From assembly GCF_002095475.1 (NCBI RefSeq), contig NZ_MLFR01000023.1:1-64000 (forward strand): a stretch of DNA of 64,000 nt, written 5' to 3'. Below, one piece after another: positions 1-9,574 of the stretch (position 1 is the first letter of the stretch; every line of letters starts with the position of its first letter). The translations under genes and the position numbers were made by a program. Below the pieces are notes generated by a model. It saw only the letters and a program-made list of their open reading frames with translations, did not search any database and was not told the DNA's origin. The stretch comes from Pantoea rwandensis (GTDB lineage Bacteria > Pseudomonadota > Gammaproteobacteria > Enterobacterales > Enterobacteriaceae).

Positions 1-156
1 ATATGGCGTAGGGCCGCGTATCGTTCGCACCCTACATCAGTACTGTGGAGGGTCGCGATTTAGCCGCATCCTTCGTCAATATGGCGTAGGGCTGCGTATT
101 GTTCGCACCCTGCATTAATATTGTGTAGGGGCGCCATTTATGGCGCCCGAACAGCG
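1..156. repeat. Two tandem 78-bp repeat units with GTAGGG hairpins
   Basis: Positions 1-78 and 79-156 are two diverged copies of one unit, both opening ATATGGCGTAGGG. Each begins with an inverted repeat (GTAGGG...CCCTAC at 8-35; GTAGGG...CCCTGC at 86-113). The second ends in a perfect 8-bp stem, GGGCGCCA/TTTA/TGGCGCCC, at 129-148. The same GTAGGG(G)CGNCATT motif recurs at about 29.5, 41.8 and 62.1 kb, so this is a dispersed intergenic repeat family. The window begins inside or at the edge of the element, so its left boundary is unknown. No gene is seen here. Confidence 0.75.
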
Positions 157-208
157 CTTATGTGACAAACATCATGCCTATGCTTGCCGTTTTTTTGGAA
201 CTGGATAA

Positions 209-976
209 ATGAGTAATCGTCTTGAAGAGGTGCTGAAGCTGGCTGCCACTGAGCCTGCGCACCGCCCGGAGTTCTTTCAACTGCTGTTGGAATCTGATGT
301 TTGGGTGCCGGGCGAAAGCCCTGTTGAGCAGTTTGATGCCACCTCGCCCGTGGAGTTACAGCACTGGGAGAAAGAGGGCGGTGGCAGTGTGATCCCGTTC
401 TTCACATCTGAAGAAGCGATGAGTGAGGCGATCAAAGATGAACAGCCCTATCTTCGTTTGCCGGTGCGAACGCTGTTCGAAATGACGCAGGGCGAGAGCT
501 TATTCCTCAATCCGAAATTACCGGCAGGAAAAGAGTTCTCGCCGGGCGAGATTGCTCACCTTATGGGTGAAGAGGGCAGCGCACTCAGTCAGCAAACCGT
601 GTTAGAAGGTGGCCATGCGCTCCTCCTGTCGGAAGTGGCAGAGCCACCGGCGCAGATGATTGATTCACTGACGCAGCTGTTTGCCAAGTATAAGCAGGTA
701 CGCCGTGCTTACATCGCCAGCATCCGTGAAAGCGCCATGGAAGAACCCAATCTGCTGATTGGCATTGAAGCGGATAGCAACATTGATGAAATCATTCAGG
801 CGGCAGGCAGTGTGGCGACCGATACACTGGCGGATGATGCGCCGATTGATATCTGCGAAGTGGTGAGTGAAGAGAAAGGGGTAAGTCATTTCTTTACCGC
901 CCACATTACGCCGTTTTATGAGCGTCGCTGGGGCAGTTTCCTGCGTGATTTCAAAGGCAGCCAGCGGATTATTTAA
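209..976 (+). CDS. sseB: SseB, enhanced serine sensitivity protein
   Basis: 255 residues, close to the 258 aa of E. coli SseB, and similar along its length. Overexpression in E. coli is linked to enhanced serine sensitivity; the molecular role is unclear. The protein is acidic and cytoplasmic, without signal peptide or membrane segment, and shows the N-terminal SseB domain followed by the C-terminal SseB domain (from about residue 135, including the FAKYKQVRRAYIASI stretch). The ATG at 209 lies 3' of weak purine-rich sequence (TTGGAACTGGATAA). Its neighbour sseA is convergent, as in E. coli. Both flanks of the gene are filled with palindromic repeats. Confidence 0.93.
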   Translation: MSNRLEEVLKLAATEPAHRPEFFQLLLESDVWVPGESPVEQFDATSPVELQHWEKEGGGSVIPFFTSEEAMSEAIKDEQPYLRLPVRTLFEMTQGESLFLNPKLPAGKEFSPGEIAHLMGEEGSALSQQTVLEGGHALLLSEVAEPPAQMIDSLTQLFAKYKQVRRAYIASIRESAMEEPNLLIGIEADSNIDEIIQAAGSVATDTLADDAPIDICEVVSEEKGVSHFFTAHITPFYERRWGSFLRDFKGSQRII

Positions 977-1014
977 AAATAGCTTGTCGCTTATATCTTG
1001 AACTTAAAGCATTT

Positions 1015-1156
1015 GTAGGGCGCGACCTTCAGGCAGTCCGCAGTTTGGCCTGCGTGCCAAGGCGCGCCACTACAATGTAATCGTAGCGACGCAATTTATA
1101 GCGCATCTATCAGCAATAGTGTGATTCAAGATACGCGCGATAAATCGCGCCGCTAC
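1015..1156. repeat. Palindromic GTAG repeats between convergent sseB and sseA
   Basis: Two palindromic elements in tandem. The first (1015-1073) starts GTAGGGCGCG and ends GCGCGCCACTAC, with an internal CAGGC...GCCTG stem. The second (1084-1156) starts GTAGCGACGC and ends with the perfect hairpin GCGCGAT/AA/ATCGCGC (1135-1150) followed by CGCTAC. The GCGCGATAAATCGCGC-CGCTAC core is found again, inverted, at about 29736. They occupy the 3' ends of two convergent genes and could serve as a bidirectional terminator; neither has a T tract. Confidence 0.7.
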
Positions 1157-1196
1157 CTTAATAGCCATGCTTAGCAGTTTAATCTGCTCGCTAACT

Positions 1197-2038
1197 TTAT
1201 TTCTCAATCGGTAAGTCGTCGCGGCTGCCCCATTCACCCCAAGATCCGTCATACAGGGTAACGTCACGCACACCCAACGATGTCAGCGCCAGAATCACCA
1301 CCACCGCTGTGACACCCGAACCACAGCTGGCGACAATCGGCTGGTCCAACTTGATACCGGCTTTCTCAAACAGATCGCGCAACTCTGCTGCCGGTTTCAG
1401 TTCGCCGTTCGCCACCAGATTGTTCCACGGCATATTCAGGCTATTGGGGATGTGTCCGCGCAACAGACCCGGACGCGGTTCATCCACTTCTGCGTTAAAG
1501 CGATTGGCCGCACGGGCATCAACAATTTGCGCACCGCCTTCATGGCTGATCAACAACACATCGGTCAGGCGCTTCACCAGACCCTGGTCGTAATGGGCTT
1601 CAAACTCGCCTTCCGGCAGGTTAACCGGGCCCGATGCCACATCAAAACCAGCGGCTTTCCAACCTTGCAGCCCACCCGCCAGAATGGAGACGTTGGCACA
1701 GCCAAAGGCGCGCAGCATCCACCAGGCGCGTGGCGCGGAGAACAAGTTACCCTCGTCATACACCACCAGATGCTTATCCTGCTAACGCCCAATTCACGCA
1801 TCGCCACGGCAAACGCTTCCGGGCGCGGCATCATATGCGGATAGGCACTGGTGTGATCGGACAATGCTTCGATATCGAAGTAAGGCGCATTTGGCAAATG
1901 CCCCGCCAGATATTCCGCCTGGACGTCGCGAACCGCTTCCTGACCTGGCGGCAACATGCGCGCATCTAAAACCTGCAACGTTTCGTCGGTGTAATGCTCT
2001 TTTAACCAGTCGGCAGATACAAACAGGGGAGCTGTCAT
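1197..2038 (-). pseudogene. sseA: SseA, 3-mercaptopyruvate sulfurtransferase, broken by a -1 frameshift
   Basis: The intact enzyme has two rhodanese domains and moves sulfur from 3-mercaptopyruvate to acceptors such as cyanide. The start at 2038 (MTAPLFVSADWLKEHY) leads in frame to MRELGVS at about position 1783. The reading then needs a +1 shift to continue as QDKHLVVYDEGNLFSAPRAW and so on to DLPIEK at 1197. Adding one base near 1781 (GG instead of G on the plus strand) restores a roughly 280-residue protein that matches E. coli SseA (281 aa) throughout. The catalytic loop with its cysteine, CGSGVTA, is in the downstream fragment. Everything except the shift is intact, so it is either a very recent pseudogene or a sequence error. 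Divergent from yfhM. Confidence 0.85.
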
Positions 2039-2193
2039 CGCAACAACCTCTTCTCAATCATCGGAAAAAGGAAAGACCCAGTGTCCGGGAATGTGAACGC
2101 TATCTCAAGGGTATCATTGCTAAAGTGAGTAGGTTGATGTGAAATTGCGCAGCATACGACTTTTAACCTTTTGGGGCTGGTGAGGGAATTACC

Positions 2194-5100
2194 ATGGCAA
2201 TACGTGTTAATCGACTGCTGCTTAGCGTGCTGATCGGCGGATCACTTTTAGGCAGCACATTGCTGCCTGCGCAGGCGGCAGAAGCGCCTGCAGTACAAAA
2301 TACGGCGAAAATGCTCTCTGTTATCGATCTTTCCGAGCTGCAATTGGACGGTGCGGCGGCGCTGGTGCTGACATTTAACACCGCGATTGATAGCAAACAA
2401 GACGTTAACGCCCTCGTTCATATCAGTGATGAGAAAAGCGGTAAGGTCGATGGGGGCTGGGAATTGGCGCAGAATGGCAAGGCGTTACGCTTCCGCCATC
2501 CTGAACCGTCGCGCAAGTTAACCGTCACTGTTGATGCGGGTCTCAAGGCGGCGGATGGCAGCAGTCTACCCAGTGCTTTCAGCCAGTCCCTTACCACGCG
2601 CGATATCCAGCCGATGGTCGGTTTTGCCAGCCGTGGTTCATTGCTTCCATTACGTTTAACGCAGGGATTACCGGTACTGGCGCTCAATGTGAATAACATT
2701 GATGTCGATTTCTTCCGGGTGAAAGGAGCCGCACTGGCCGATTTTCTCGCACAGTGGAATTACGGCAACAACCTGTCGTATTGGGAATCTCGCGAGCTGC
2801 TGAAAAATGCAGACCTGGTTTACAGCGGTCGCTTTGACCTCAATCCAGCACGTAATACCCGCGAAAAAATGCAGCTTCCGCTGGGCGATGTAGATGCGCT
2901 CAAGCAGCCCGGTGTTTATCTTGCTGTCATGAAACAGGCGGGCACCTATAACTACACTCAACCGGCGACCCTGTTTACACTCAGTGACATTGGCCTGTCG
3001 CTGCACAGCTTCCCAGACCAATTAGAACTCTTCACCCAGAGTCTGGCCAACGGTGCGCCGCTCGATGATGTCAACGTGCAACTGCTGGATGTGAAAGGCC
3101 AGCAGCTGGCGAGCGGCACCAGCGACAGGAACGGCCATCTTCGCCTGCCTGCCAATGCTAAAGGCAAGCTGCTGCTGGCGACGCAGAAAGGGCAGACTTC
3201 ACTGATCGATCTCAATCGCCCGGCGCTTGATCTGGCCGAATTCCCGATTGATGGCCCGCAAGGCTATGACAAACAGTTCTTCATCTTCGGTCCACGCGAT
3301 CTCTATCGTCCCGGTGAAACCGTGATAGTGAACGCCTTACTACGTGATGCCGATGGTAAGCCATTGCCGCCACAACCGGTGAAAGCCGAAGTGGTGCAGC
3401 CGAATGGCGAAGTGACACAGACCTTTGTGTGGCAGCCAGAGAACGGGGTTTATCAGCAACGCTTTGTTTTACCGGTTTCAGCGATGACGGGTGAGTGGAC
3501 GCTACGCATTAACAGTGGCGACAATCAGCCACGCAGTTGGCCGTTCCAGGTGGAAGATTTCCTGCCTGAGCGCATGGCGTTGGCACTGAGCAACAGTGAA
3601 CAGCCACTGGCACCAGATGCGGCAGTGACCTTTGATATTGAAGGCCGTTATCTCTATGGTGCGCCAGCAGCAGGTGACGAACTGCAAGGGCAGTTGTTCC
3701 TGCGTCCAGCGCGAGAAGCCGTGGCGGCACTGCCTGGCTATCAATTTGGTGACATCACCGAAGATCTGAAGCGTAGCCTGGATGATGTTGACGAGAAGCT
3801 GGATGAGAGCGGCAAACTGCAGCTGAACGTCGAAAGCAGTTGGGCAGAGAGTCACTCCCCGCTCAGTTTGATACTGCAAGCCAGTTTGCTGGAAACCGGT
3901 GGTCGTCCGGTGACGCGTCGCGCGACGCAGTCGATCTGGCCTGCGCCCGCACTGCCGGGAATCCGCCCGCTGTTCAACAGTGAATCGGTTTACGACTATC
4001 GGACTGACCGCTATCGCGACGAGCCGACCGTGCCTGAAAACAGCCTGGCGGAATTCGACGTGGTGTATGCCAATCCACAAGGCGAGAAGCTGGCTGCACA
4101 GAATCTGGATGTGCGTCTGATTCATGAGCGTCGTGACTATTACTGGAGTTTCTCTGACAGTGAAGGCTGGCAGTCACGCTATGACCAGAAAGATCTGCAA
4201 GAAGATGAGCAGCGCATCAACATTGCCGCGGGTGGCAGTCAGAAAATCAGTTTCCCGGTGGAGTGGGGCACTTATCGGCTGGAAGTGCATGCGGGTGATA
4301 ACATCGTCAGCAGCGTGCGCTTCAATGCGGGCTACTGGTGGCAGGACAACACCGAGGGCACTGGCGCGTTACGTCCCGATCAGGTCAAACTGAAAATCGA
4401 TAAAAGCGCTTATCAGCCGGGCGACACCGCAAAAGTGCAGGTGGAATCTCCGGCTGCCGGTAAAGGCTATCTGATGGTGGAATCCAGCAGCGGCACGCTG
4501 TGGTGGCAGCCGTTGGATGTGCCTGCTGGCGGCGCAACCATTGATGTGCCGATTAATGACAGCTGGAAGCGCCACGATCTGTATCTCAGCGCGATTGTGG
4601 TGCGTGACGGCGATAAAGCCAACGGCACGACACCTAAACGGGCTGTGGGTCTGTTGCATTTGCCAATGGCAACCGAAGCGCGTCGTCTCAATCTGATGAT
4701 CGATGCGCCTGCCAAGATCCGTCCTGAGCAAACCGTAAAAGTGAAGGTTAAAGCCAGCCGTGAAGGCGGTGTTTTACCTCAACAGGTGCAGGTATTGCTG
4801 TCAGCGGTGGACAGCGGCGTACTGAATATCACGGATTACACCACCCCGAATCCATGGGAGGCGTTCTTTGGTCGCAAACGTTATAACGCCGATCAATACG
4901 ATGTTTACGGTCAACTCATCGAAGGTGGCGGTAAGCTGGCAGCGCTGCGCTTCGGTGGCGATGGAGACGATGCTGATGCGCTGTCTCGTGGCGGCAAGAA
5001 GCCGGTAACGGATGTGCAGATTGTGGCGCAACAGCTGCAGCCGGTGACGCTGGACGCTAACGGAGAAGGCACGCTGGAGCTGCCGATCCCGGCATTCAAT

Positions 5101-7080
5101 GGCGAGTTGCGCTTGATGGCGCAGGTATGGAGCGCAGACAGCTTTGGATCGGCGGATCGTAAAATGGTGGTCGCGGCACCGTTAATCAGTGAACTGGCAA
5201 CACCGCGCTTTATGGCCAGCGGTGACCAATCGACGCTGGCACTGGATTTGACCAATCTCACCGATCAACCTCAGACGTTAAAAGTCGATGTGACGGCAAG
5301 TGGATTGATTGCGCTGGCTGGCAATGTCACGCCCAGCGTGCAGTTGGCGAAAGGGGCGCGCACGACGTTGCAAATTCCGGTGAAAGCCGAAGGGGCTTTC
5401 GGTGACGGTGCGGTGCAGGTCAAGGTTTCGGGGATGAGTTTGCCCGGTGAAACGCTGGCGCCAAGCGAGCGCAAATGGACCATTGGTGTGCGTCCGGCCT
5501 ATCCGGCACAGACCCTGAGTTTTGATAATGTGATGCAAACTGGTCAGAGCTGGCAGGTCGTCGCGAGCGCCTTTAACGGACTGCAGAAGGATACGCTTAG
5601 CGGGCAGCTCTCACTCAGCAATCGACCACCGCTGAACATCGCCAGTTTTATCAGCCAACTCTATGCCTACCCTTACGGCTGTCTGGAGCAAACGGCCAGC
5701 GGTATCTGGCCATCCGTCTTTACCAATAAGGCGCAGTTGGATGCGCTGGGCATCAAAACCAGCACAGATGAGGCGCGTCGCGCTTCGATTGCGACCGGTA
5801 TTGCGCGGCTGGCTGGGATGCAGCGCGGCAACGGCAGCTTTGGCTTGTGGAGTAAAGAGAGTCCAGAAGAGTTCTGGCTAACCGCCTACGTGACTGATTT
5901 CCTGCTGCGTGCCAGTGAAGCAGGTTACAGCGCACCAGAGGGCGTGATCAGCCGTGCCGATGAACGCCTGCTGCGATACTTACAAGATCCCGCACAAATC
6001 GAGACCAGCTGGAGCAGTGATGCAGACGGGCTGCGTTTCAGTGTGCAAGCCTATGCCGGCTTGGTGCTGGCGCGTCAGCAACAAGCACCGCTCGGGGCGC
6101 TGCGTGCCCTGTACGACAAGCGCGAACAGGCGAAATCAGGCTTAGCGCTGGTACAACTGGGCGTGGCGTTAAAACTGATGGGCGATCAGCAACGCGCGCA
6201 GTTAGCCTTGGCTCAGGGCGTGGGTTTGGAACGTAAGCCAAACAGCTGGCTGGGGGATTACGGCAGCCCGGTGCGCGATCGCGCGCTGATTCTGGCGCTA
6301 CTGGCGGAAAACCAGTTGTTGCCGGATATGCAGGGACCGCTGTTGATTGACCTGGCGAAAGCGGTGCATGGACAGCGCTGGTTCTCCACGCAGGAAAACA
6401 ATGCGCTGTTCCTTGCTGCCCGTACGCTACAGCAGCATAAAGGTGAAAACTGGCAAGCCACGTTAGTGGGTCGAAGTGAGCCGTTAAGCAGCAATCAGCC
6501 GCTCAATATGGGGATCAGCGAGGATCAGTTGCGCCAAGGGATTTCGGTGAAAAGCGACAATGCCTCGCCGCTGTACGGCACGCTCAATGTCGTCGGTTAT
6601 CCGCGTTCGGCACCGGCGCCAATCAGCAACGTACTGAACATCACCCGTGAATACTTCACGCTGGACGGTAAACCGGCCGATCTCACTAACCTGAAGAGCG
6701 GTGAACTGCTGGTCGTGCGGCTAAAAGTGTCAGCCAGTGAACGCGTTAGCGATGCACTGGTGGTGGATCTGCTGCCTGCGGGACTGGAGCTGGAAAACCA
6801 AAATCTCAGCGACAGCAGCGCCAGCCTCGGTGAAAGTGCCGATGCGCTGAAAGAGAGCATGATGGATATGCAGCAAGCCAACATCAAACATATTGAGTTC
6901 CGCGATGACCGCTTTGTCGCCGCGCTGGCGCTGGATGGTTACACGCCGGGCACGCTGCTGTATCTGGCGCGCGCGGTGACGCCGGGTAGCTATCGTTTGC
7001 CGCCACCGCAGGTAGAATCGATGTATGTACCGGAGTGGCGCGCGATTGGCACTACGCCGGAAAAACTGAATGTGCGCTAA
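2194..7080 (+). CDS. yfhM: Bacterial alpha-2-macroglobulin (ECAM/YfhM family), apparently soluble periplasmic
   Basis: 1628 residues against 1653 for E. coli YfhM and strongly similar throughout. Family role: a thioester protease trap that protects the cell envelope when the wall is breached; its gene usually neighbours pbpC, as here (6-nt gap). The thioester motif YPYGCLEQ is present, with Cys1163 and Gln1166. The N-terminus is a signal peptide (cationic MAIRVNR, hydrophobic core, probable cleavage after LPAQA) with no cysteine. The E. coli protein is a lipoprotein with a Cys near residue 18, whereas here the matching stretch reads LLGS. The roughly 40-residue linker that follows the lipid anchor in E. 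coli is also missing. GAGGG at 2179-2183 serves the ATG. Confidence 0.95.
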   Translation: MAIRVNRLLLSVLIGGSLLGSTLLPAQAAEAPAVQNTAKMLSVIDLSELQLDGAAALVLTFNTAIDSKQDVNALVHISDEKSGKVDGGWELAQNGKALRFRHPEPSRKLTVTVDAGLKAADGSSLPSAFSQSLTTRDIQPMVGFASRGSLLPLRLTQGLPVLALNVNNIDVDFFRVKGAALADFLAQWNYGNNLSYWESRELLKNADLVYSGRFDLNPARNTREKMQLPLGDVDALKQPGVYLAVMKQAGTYNYTQPATLFTLSDIGLSLHSFPDQLELFTQSLANGAPLDDVNVQLLDVKGQQLASGTSDRNGHLRLPANAKGKLLLATQKGQTSLIDLNRPALDLAEFPIDGPQGYDKQFFIFGPRDLYRPGETVIVNALLRDADGKPLPPQPVKAEVVQPNGEVTQTFVWQPENGVYQQRFVLPVSAMTGEWTLRINSGDNQPRSWPFQVEDFLPERMALALSNSEQPLAPDAAVTFDIEGRYLYGAPAAGDELQGQLFLRPAREAVAALPGYQFGDITEDLKRSLDDVDEKLDESGKLQLNVESSWAESHSPLSLILQASLLETGGRPVTRRATQSIWPAPALPGIRPLFNSESVYDYRTDRYRDEPTVPENSLAEFDVVYANPQGEKLAAQNLDVRLIHERRDYYWSFSDSEGWQSRYDQKDLQEDEQRINIAAGGSQKISFPVEWGTYRLEVHAGDNIVSSVRFNAGYWWQDNTEGTGALRPDQVKLKIDKSAYQPGDTAKVQVESPAAGKGYLMVESSSGTLWWQPLDVPAGGATIDVPINDSWKRHDLYLSAIVVRDGDKANGTTPKRAVGLLHLPMATEARRLNLMIDAPAKIRPEQTVKVKVKASREGGVLPQQVQVLLSAVDSGVLNITDYTTPNPWEAFFGRKRYNADQYDVYGQLIEGGGKLAALRFGGDGDDADALSRGGKKPVTDVQIVAQQLQPVTLDANGEGTLELPIPAFNGELRLMAQVWSADSFGSADRKMVVAAPLISELATPRFMASGDQSTLALDLTNLTDQPQTLKVDVTASGLIALAGNVTPSVQLAKGARTTLQIPVKAEGAFGDGAVQVKVSGMSLPGETLAPSERKWTIGVRPAYPAQTLSFDNVMQTGQSWQVVASAFNGLQKDTLSGQLSLSNRPPLNIASFISQLYAYPYGCLEQTASGIWPSVFTNKAQLDALGIKTSTDEARRASIATGIARLAGMQRGNGSFGLWSKESPEEFWLTAYVTDFLLRASEAGYSAPEGVISRADERLLRYLQDPAQIETSWSSDADGLRFSVQAYAGLVLARQQQAPLGALRALYDKREQAKSGLALVQLGVALKLMGDQQRAQLALAQGVGLERKPNSWLGDYGSPVRDRALILALLAENQLLPDMQGPLLIDLAKAVHGQRWFSTQENNALFLAARTLQQHKGENWQATLVGRSEPLSSNQPLNMGISEDQLRQGISVKSDNASPLYGTLNVVGYPRSAPAPISNVLNITREYFTLDGKPADLTNLKSGELLVVRLKVSASERVSDALVVDLLPAGLELENQNLSDSSASLGESADALKESMMDMQQANIKHIEFRDDRFVAALALDGYTPGTLLYLARAVTPGSYRLPPPQVESMYVPEWRAIGTTPEKLNVR

Positions 7081-7086
7081 GCGTTG

Positions 7087-9405
7087 ATGAAAAAGGGGAG
7101 CTCACTCAAGCGGTGGCGTTGGCTGCCGCTTTTTTTACTGCTGCTGTGTGTCGGTGTCTGGTTGTTGGATCGACTCGATCCACTGCCACTGCGGGAAGTA
7201 CAGCCTGCGCGCGTCGTTGTCGCAGAAGATGGCACACCGCTGTGGCGTTTTGCGGACAAACAGGGTGTGTGGCGCTATCCGGTGACGCTGGATGAAGTCT
7301 CGCCTGACTACATTCAGGCACTGCTGACCTACGAAGATCGCTGGTTCTGGCACCATCCCGGTATCAATCCGATGGCCATTGTGCGCGCTATCGGGCAAAA
7401 CCTGCTGCATCACGGCATTGTCTCGGGCGGGAGTACGCTCACTATGCAGGTGGCGCGGCTGATCGATCCGCAACCGCGCACGCTTGGCGGGAAGGTGATC
7501 CAGGCATGGCGCGCCGTGCAACTGGAGTGGCACTTATCGAAAAGGGAAATCCTGACGCTGTATCTCAATCGTGCTCCTTTTGGTGGCACCGTCGAAGGGA
7601 TTGGCGCAGCAAGCTGGATGTGGCTGGGTAAGCCACCTTCGCAGCTCACCAAAGGGGAATCGGCTCTGCTCGCCGTGCTACCGCAGGCACCGAGCCGTCT
7701 GCGCCCGGATCGCTGGCCGCAACGTGCGGAAGCCGCGCGCAATAAGGTGCTGGATCGACTGGCGGAATATCAGGTGTGGTCGGCACAAGATGTCGCCGAT
7801 ATTAAACAGGAGACAGTGTGGTTGCCGCCGCGCCAGACGCCGCAAATGGCACCGCTGCTGGCACGTCGCCTGCTGTCGCTATCTCCCGACAACAAAATCA
7901 CCTCGACCCTTGATGTGTCACTGCAGCGCGAGCTGGAGAGTCTGGCATCGTCGTTAAAAAACCAGCTGCCGCCGCGCACTTCACTGGCGTTGCTGGTGGT
8001 GGATCACAGCAATATGAAAGTGCGTGGCTATGTCGGCTCGGTTTCATTCAATGACGACAGCCGTTTTGGTCATGTGGACATGATCTCCAGCGTGCGATCG
8101 CCGGGATCGGTATTAAAACCCTTTGTTTATGGCATGGCGTTGGATGACGGTTTGATCCACGGAGAATCACTTCTGCAGGATGTGCCACGCCGTTTCGGTG
8201 ATTATCGCCCCGGCAACTTTGACTCTGGTTTTCACGGCCCGGTGAGTGCCAGCGAGGCACTGGAGCGGTCGCTAAATTTACCCGCAGTCCAGCTTCTGGG
8301 CGCGCTAGGCCCCAAAACGGTGGCGGCGCGTTTACGCAATGTTGGCCTGAACCTGCGCTTTCCGGCAGGAGCAGAACCGAATCTGTCGCTGGTCCTCGGC
8401 GGCACGGGCGCGCGGCTGGATGATATCGTTGCGGCTTACAGCGCCTTTGCTCGTCAGGGAAATGCCGCCCAACTGCGCTGGTTGCCCAATCAGCCATTGC
8501 AAGAAAGGCCACTGCTTTCACCGGGTGCGGCCTGGATTGTGCGACGCATTCTGGCAGGTGAAGCGCTGCCATCCGCTGCCATTCCTGATATTGCCCCGCT
8601 GGCCTGGAAAACAGGCACCAGTTATGGCTATCGCGATGCCTGGACCATCGGCATCACGCCGCGCTATTTAATTGGCGTATGGGTTGGCAGGCCGGATGCC
8701 ACGCCGGTGGCCGGTCAGTTTGGTTTTGCCTCCGCCGTGCCCGTGATGAACCAGGTCAATAACCTGCTGGCGGGGCATATGTCGGTGCGCGGTGCACCAC
8801 GCGATCCGCGCCCGGATTCAGTCAGCGCCATGAGTATTTGCTGGCCTGGAGGCCAACCTTTGCCACTGGGTGACGAAAACTGCCGCCAGCGTCGTCAGAG
8901 CTGGATACTGAACCAAACCGTGCCACCGACACTGTTGGCACCCGGTCAGGAAGGGGTGAATGGCTTACGTCAACGTTATTGGGTAAACCCGCAGGGCTTA
9001 CGCGTGGCCGCCGATTGCCCTGAGGCGCAGAGCCAAGAACGTCTGATGTGGCCGTTGCCACTGGAACCTTGGTTGCCGCTGGCAGAGCGTCGCGCCCAGC
9101 GTTTGCCGCCCATCGATCCTCGCTGTCCACCCTTGAATCAAGGCAGTGCGCCCCCGCTATTGATTACCGGTGTCATCAATGGCCAACGCGTGCAACCGTT
9201 GCCGGGCAAAGTGGTGTTGCTGTTGCCTGTTGCGGTACAGGGTGGACAAGGTGAGCAGCGCTGGTGGTTTTTGAATGGTCAGCCGGTAGAAAAGGATTCA
9301 GGGAAAAACAGTGCTTCACTGGTATTGAGTGAACCGGGCCAATATCAACTGGTGGTCATGGATGAGGCCGGCCAACTGGCATCTGTCTCATTTATTCGTG
9401 GCTAA
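7087..9405 (+). CDS. pbpC: PBP1c, bifunctional penicillin-binding protein
   Basis: 772 residues, close to the E. coli enzyme. It is a peptidoglycan glycosyltransferase/transpeptidase anchored in the inner membrane. One membrane segment lies at about residues 8-25. The family 51 glycosyltransferase domain follows, with catalytic Glu in YEDRWFWHHPG and the GGSTLTMQ motif. Next is the transpeptidase domain, with SPGSVLKP (SxxK, catalytic Ser341) and KTGTSYG. The C-terminus (about 690-772) is the PBP1c-specific domain. I take the ATG at 7087, three bases after an in-frame TTG; both give nearly the same protein. It lies 6 nt after yfhM and is probably translationally coupled, consistent with the proposed repair/defence partnership with the macroglobulin. 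Confidence 0.95.
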   Translation: MKKGSSLKRWRWLPLFLLLLCVGVWLLDRLDPLPLREVQPARVVVAEDGTPLWRFADKQGVWRYPVTLDEVSPDYIQALLTYEDRWFWHHPGINPMAIVRAIGQNLLHHGIVSGGSTLTMQVARLIDPQPRTLGGKVIQAWRAVQLEWHLSKREILTLYLNRAPFGGTVEGIGAASWMWLGKPPSQLTKGESALLAVLPQAPSRLRPDRWPQRAEAARNKVLDRLAEYQVWSAQDVADIKQETVWLPPRQTPQMAPLLARRLLSLSPDNKITSTLDVSLQRELESLASSLKNQLPPRTSLALLVVDHSNMKVRGYVGSVSFNDDSRFGHVDMISSVRSPGSVLKPFVYGMALDDGLIHGESLLQDVPRRFGDYRPGNFDSGFHGPVSASEALERSLNLPAVQLLGALGPKTVAARLRNVGLNLRFPAGAEPNLSLVLGGTGARLDDIVAAYSAFARQGNAAQLRWLPNQPLQERPLLSPGAAWIVRRILAGEALPSAAIPDIAPLAWKTGTSYGYRDAWTIGITPRYLIGVWVGRPDATPVAGQFGFASAVPVMNQVNNLLAGHMSVRGAPRDPRPDSVSAMSICWPGGQPLPLGDENCRQRRQSWILNQTVPPTLLAPGQEGVNGLRQRYWVNPQGLRVAADCPEAQSQERLMWPLPLEPWLPLAERRAQRLPPIDPRCPPLNQGSAPPLLITGVINGQRVQPLPGKVVLLLPVAVQGGQGEQRWWFLNGQPVEKDSGKNSASLVLSEPGQYQLVVMDEAGQLASVSFIRG

Positions 9406-9483
9406 ATCAGTGCGTATGCCAGATTTCTCGCGTGTTCGCCCCGACAAAAATCAATTATTTTCGATAATTCCACCAATCGGCAA

Positions 9484-9512
9484 TAGGCAACGCCCGATGA
9501 TGTCCCTATAAT
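9484..9512 (+). promoter_or_regulatory. Sigma-70 promoter of ndk
   Basis: Perfect -10 TATAAT at 9507-9512 and a -35-like TAGGCA at 9484-9489 (4 of 6 matches), with 17-bp spacing. Transcription would start near 9519, giving a leader of about 55 nt that holds the hairpin at 9527-9546. Confidence 0.65.
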
Positions 9513-9526
9513 CGGCGCGTTTTCTT

Positions 9527-9546
9527 ACCGGGAGCGAACTCCCGGT
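9527..9546 (+). promoter_or_regulatory. Hairpin in the ndk leader
   Basis: Perfect 7-bp stem ACCGGGA/TCCCGGT with a 6-nt loop, placed just after the predicted transcription start and about 28 nt before the ndk ATG. There is no U run, so it looks like an mRNA-stabilising or regulatory 5' stem rather than a terminator. Confidence 0.5.
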
Positions 9547-9574
9547 TTCTTCAGGATGCTAACTAGAGGTCATC

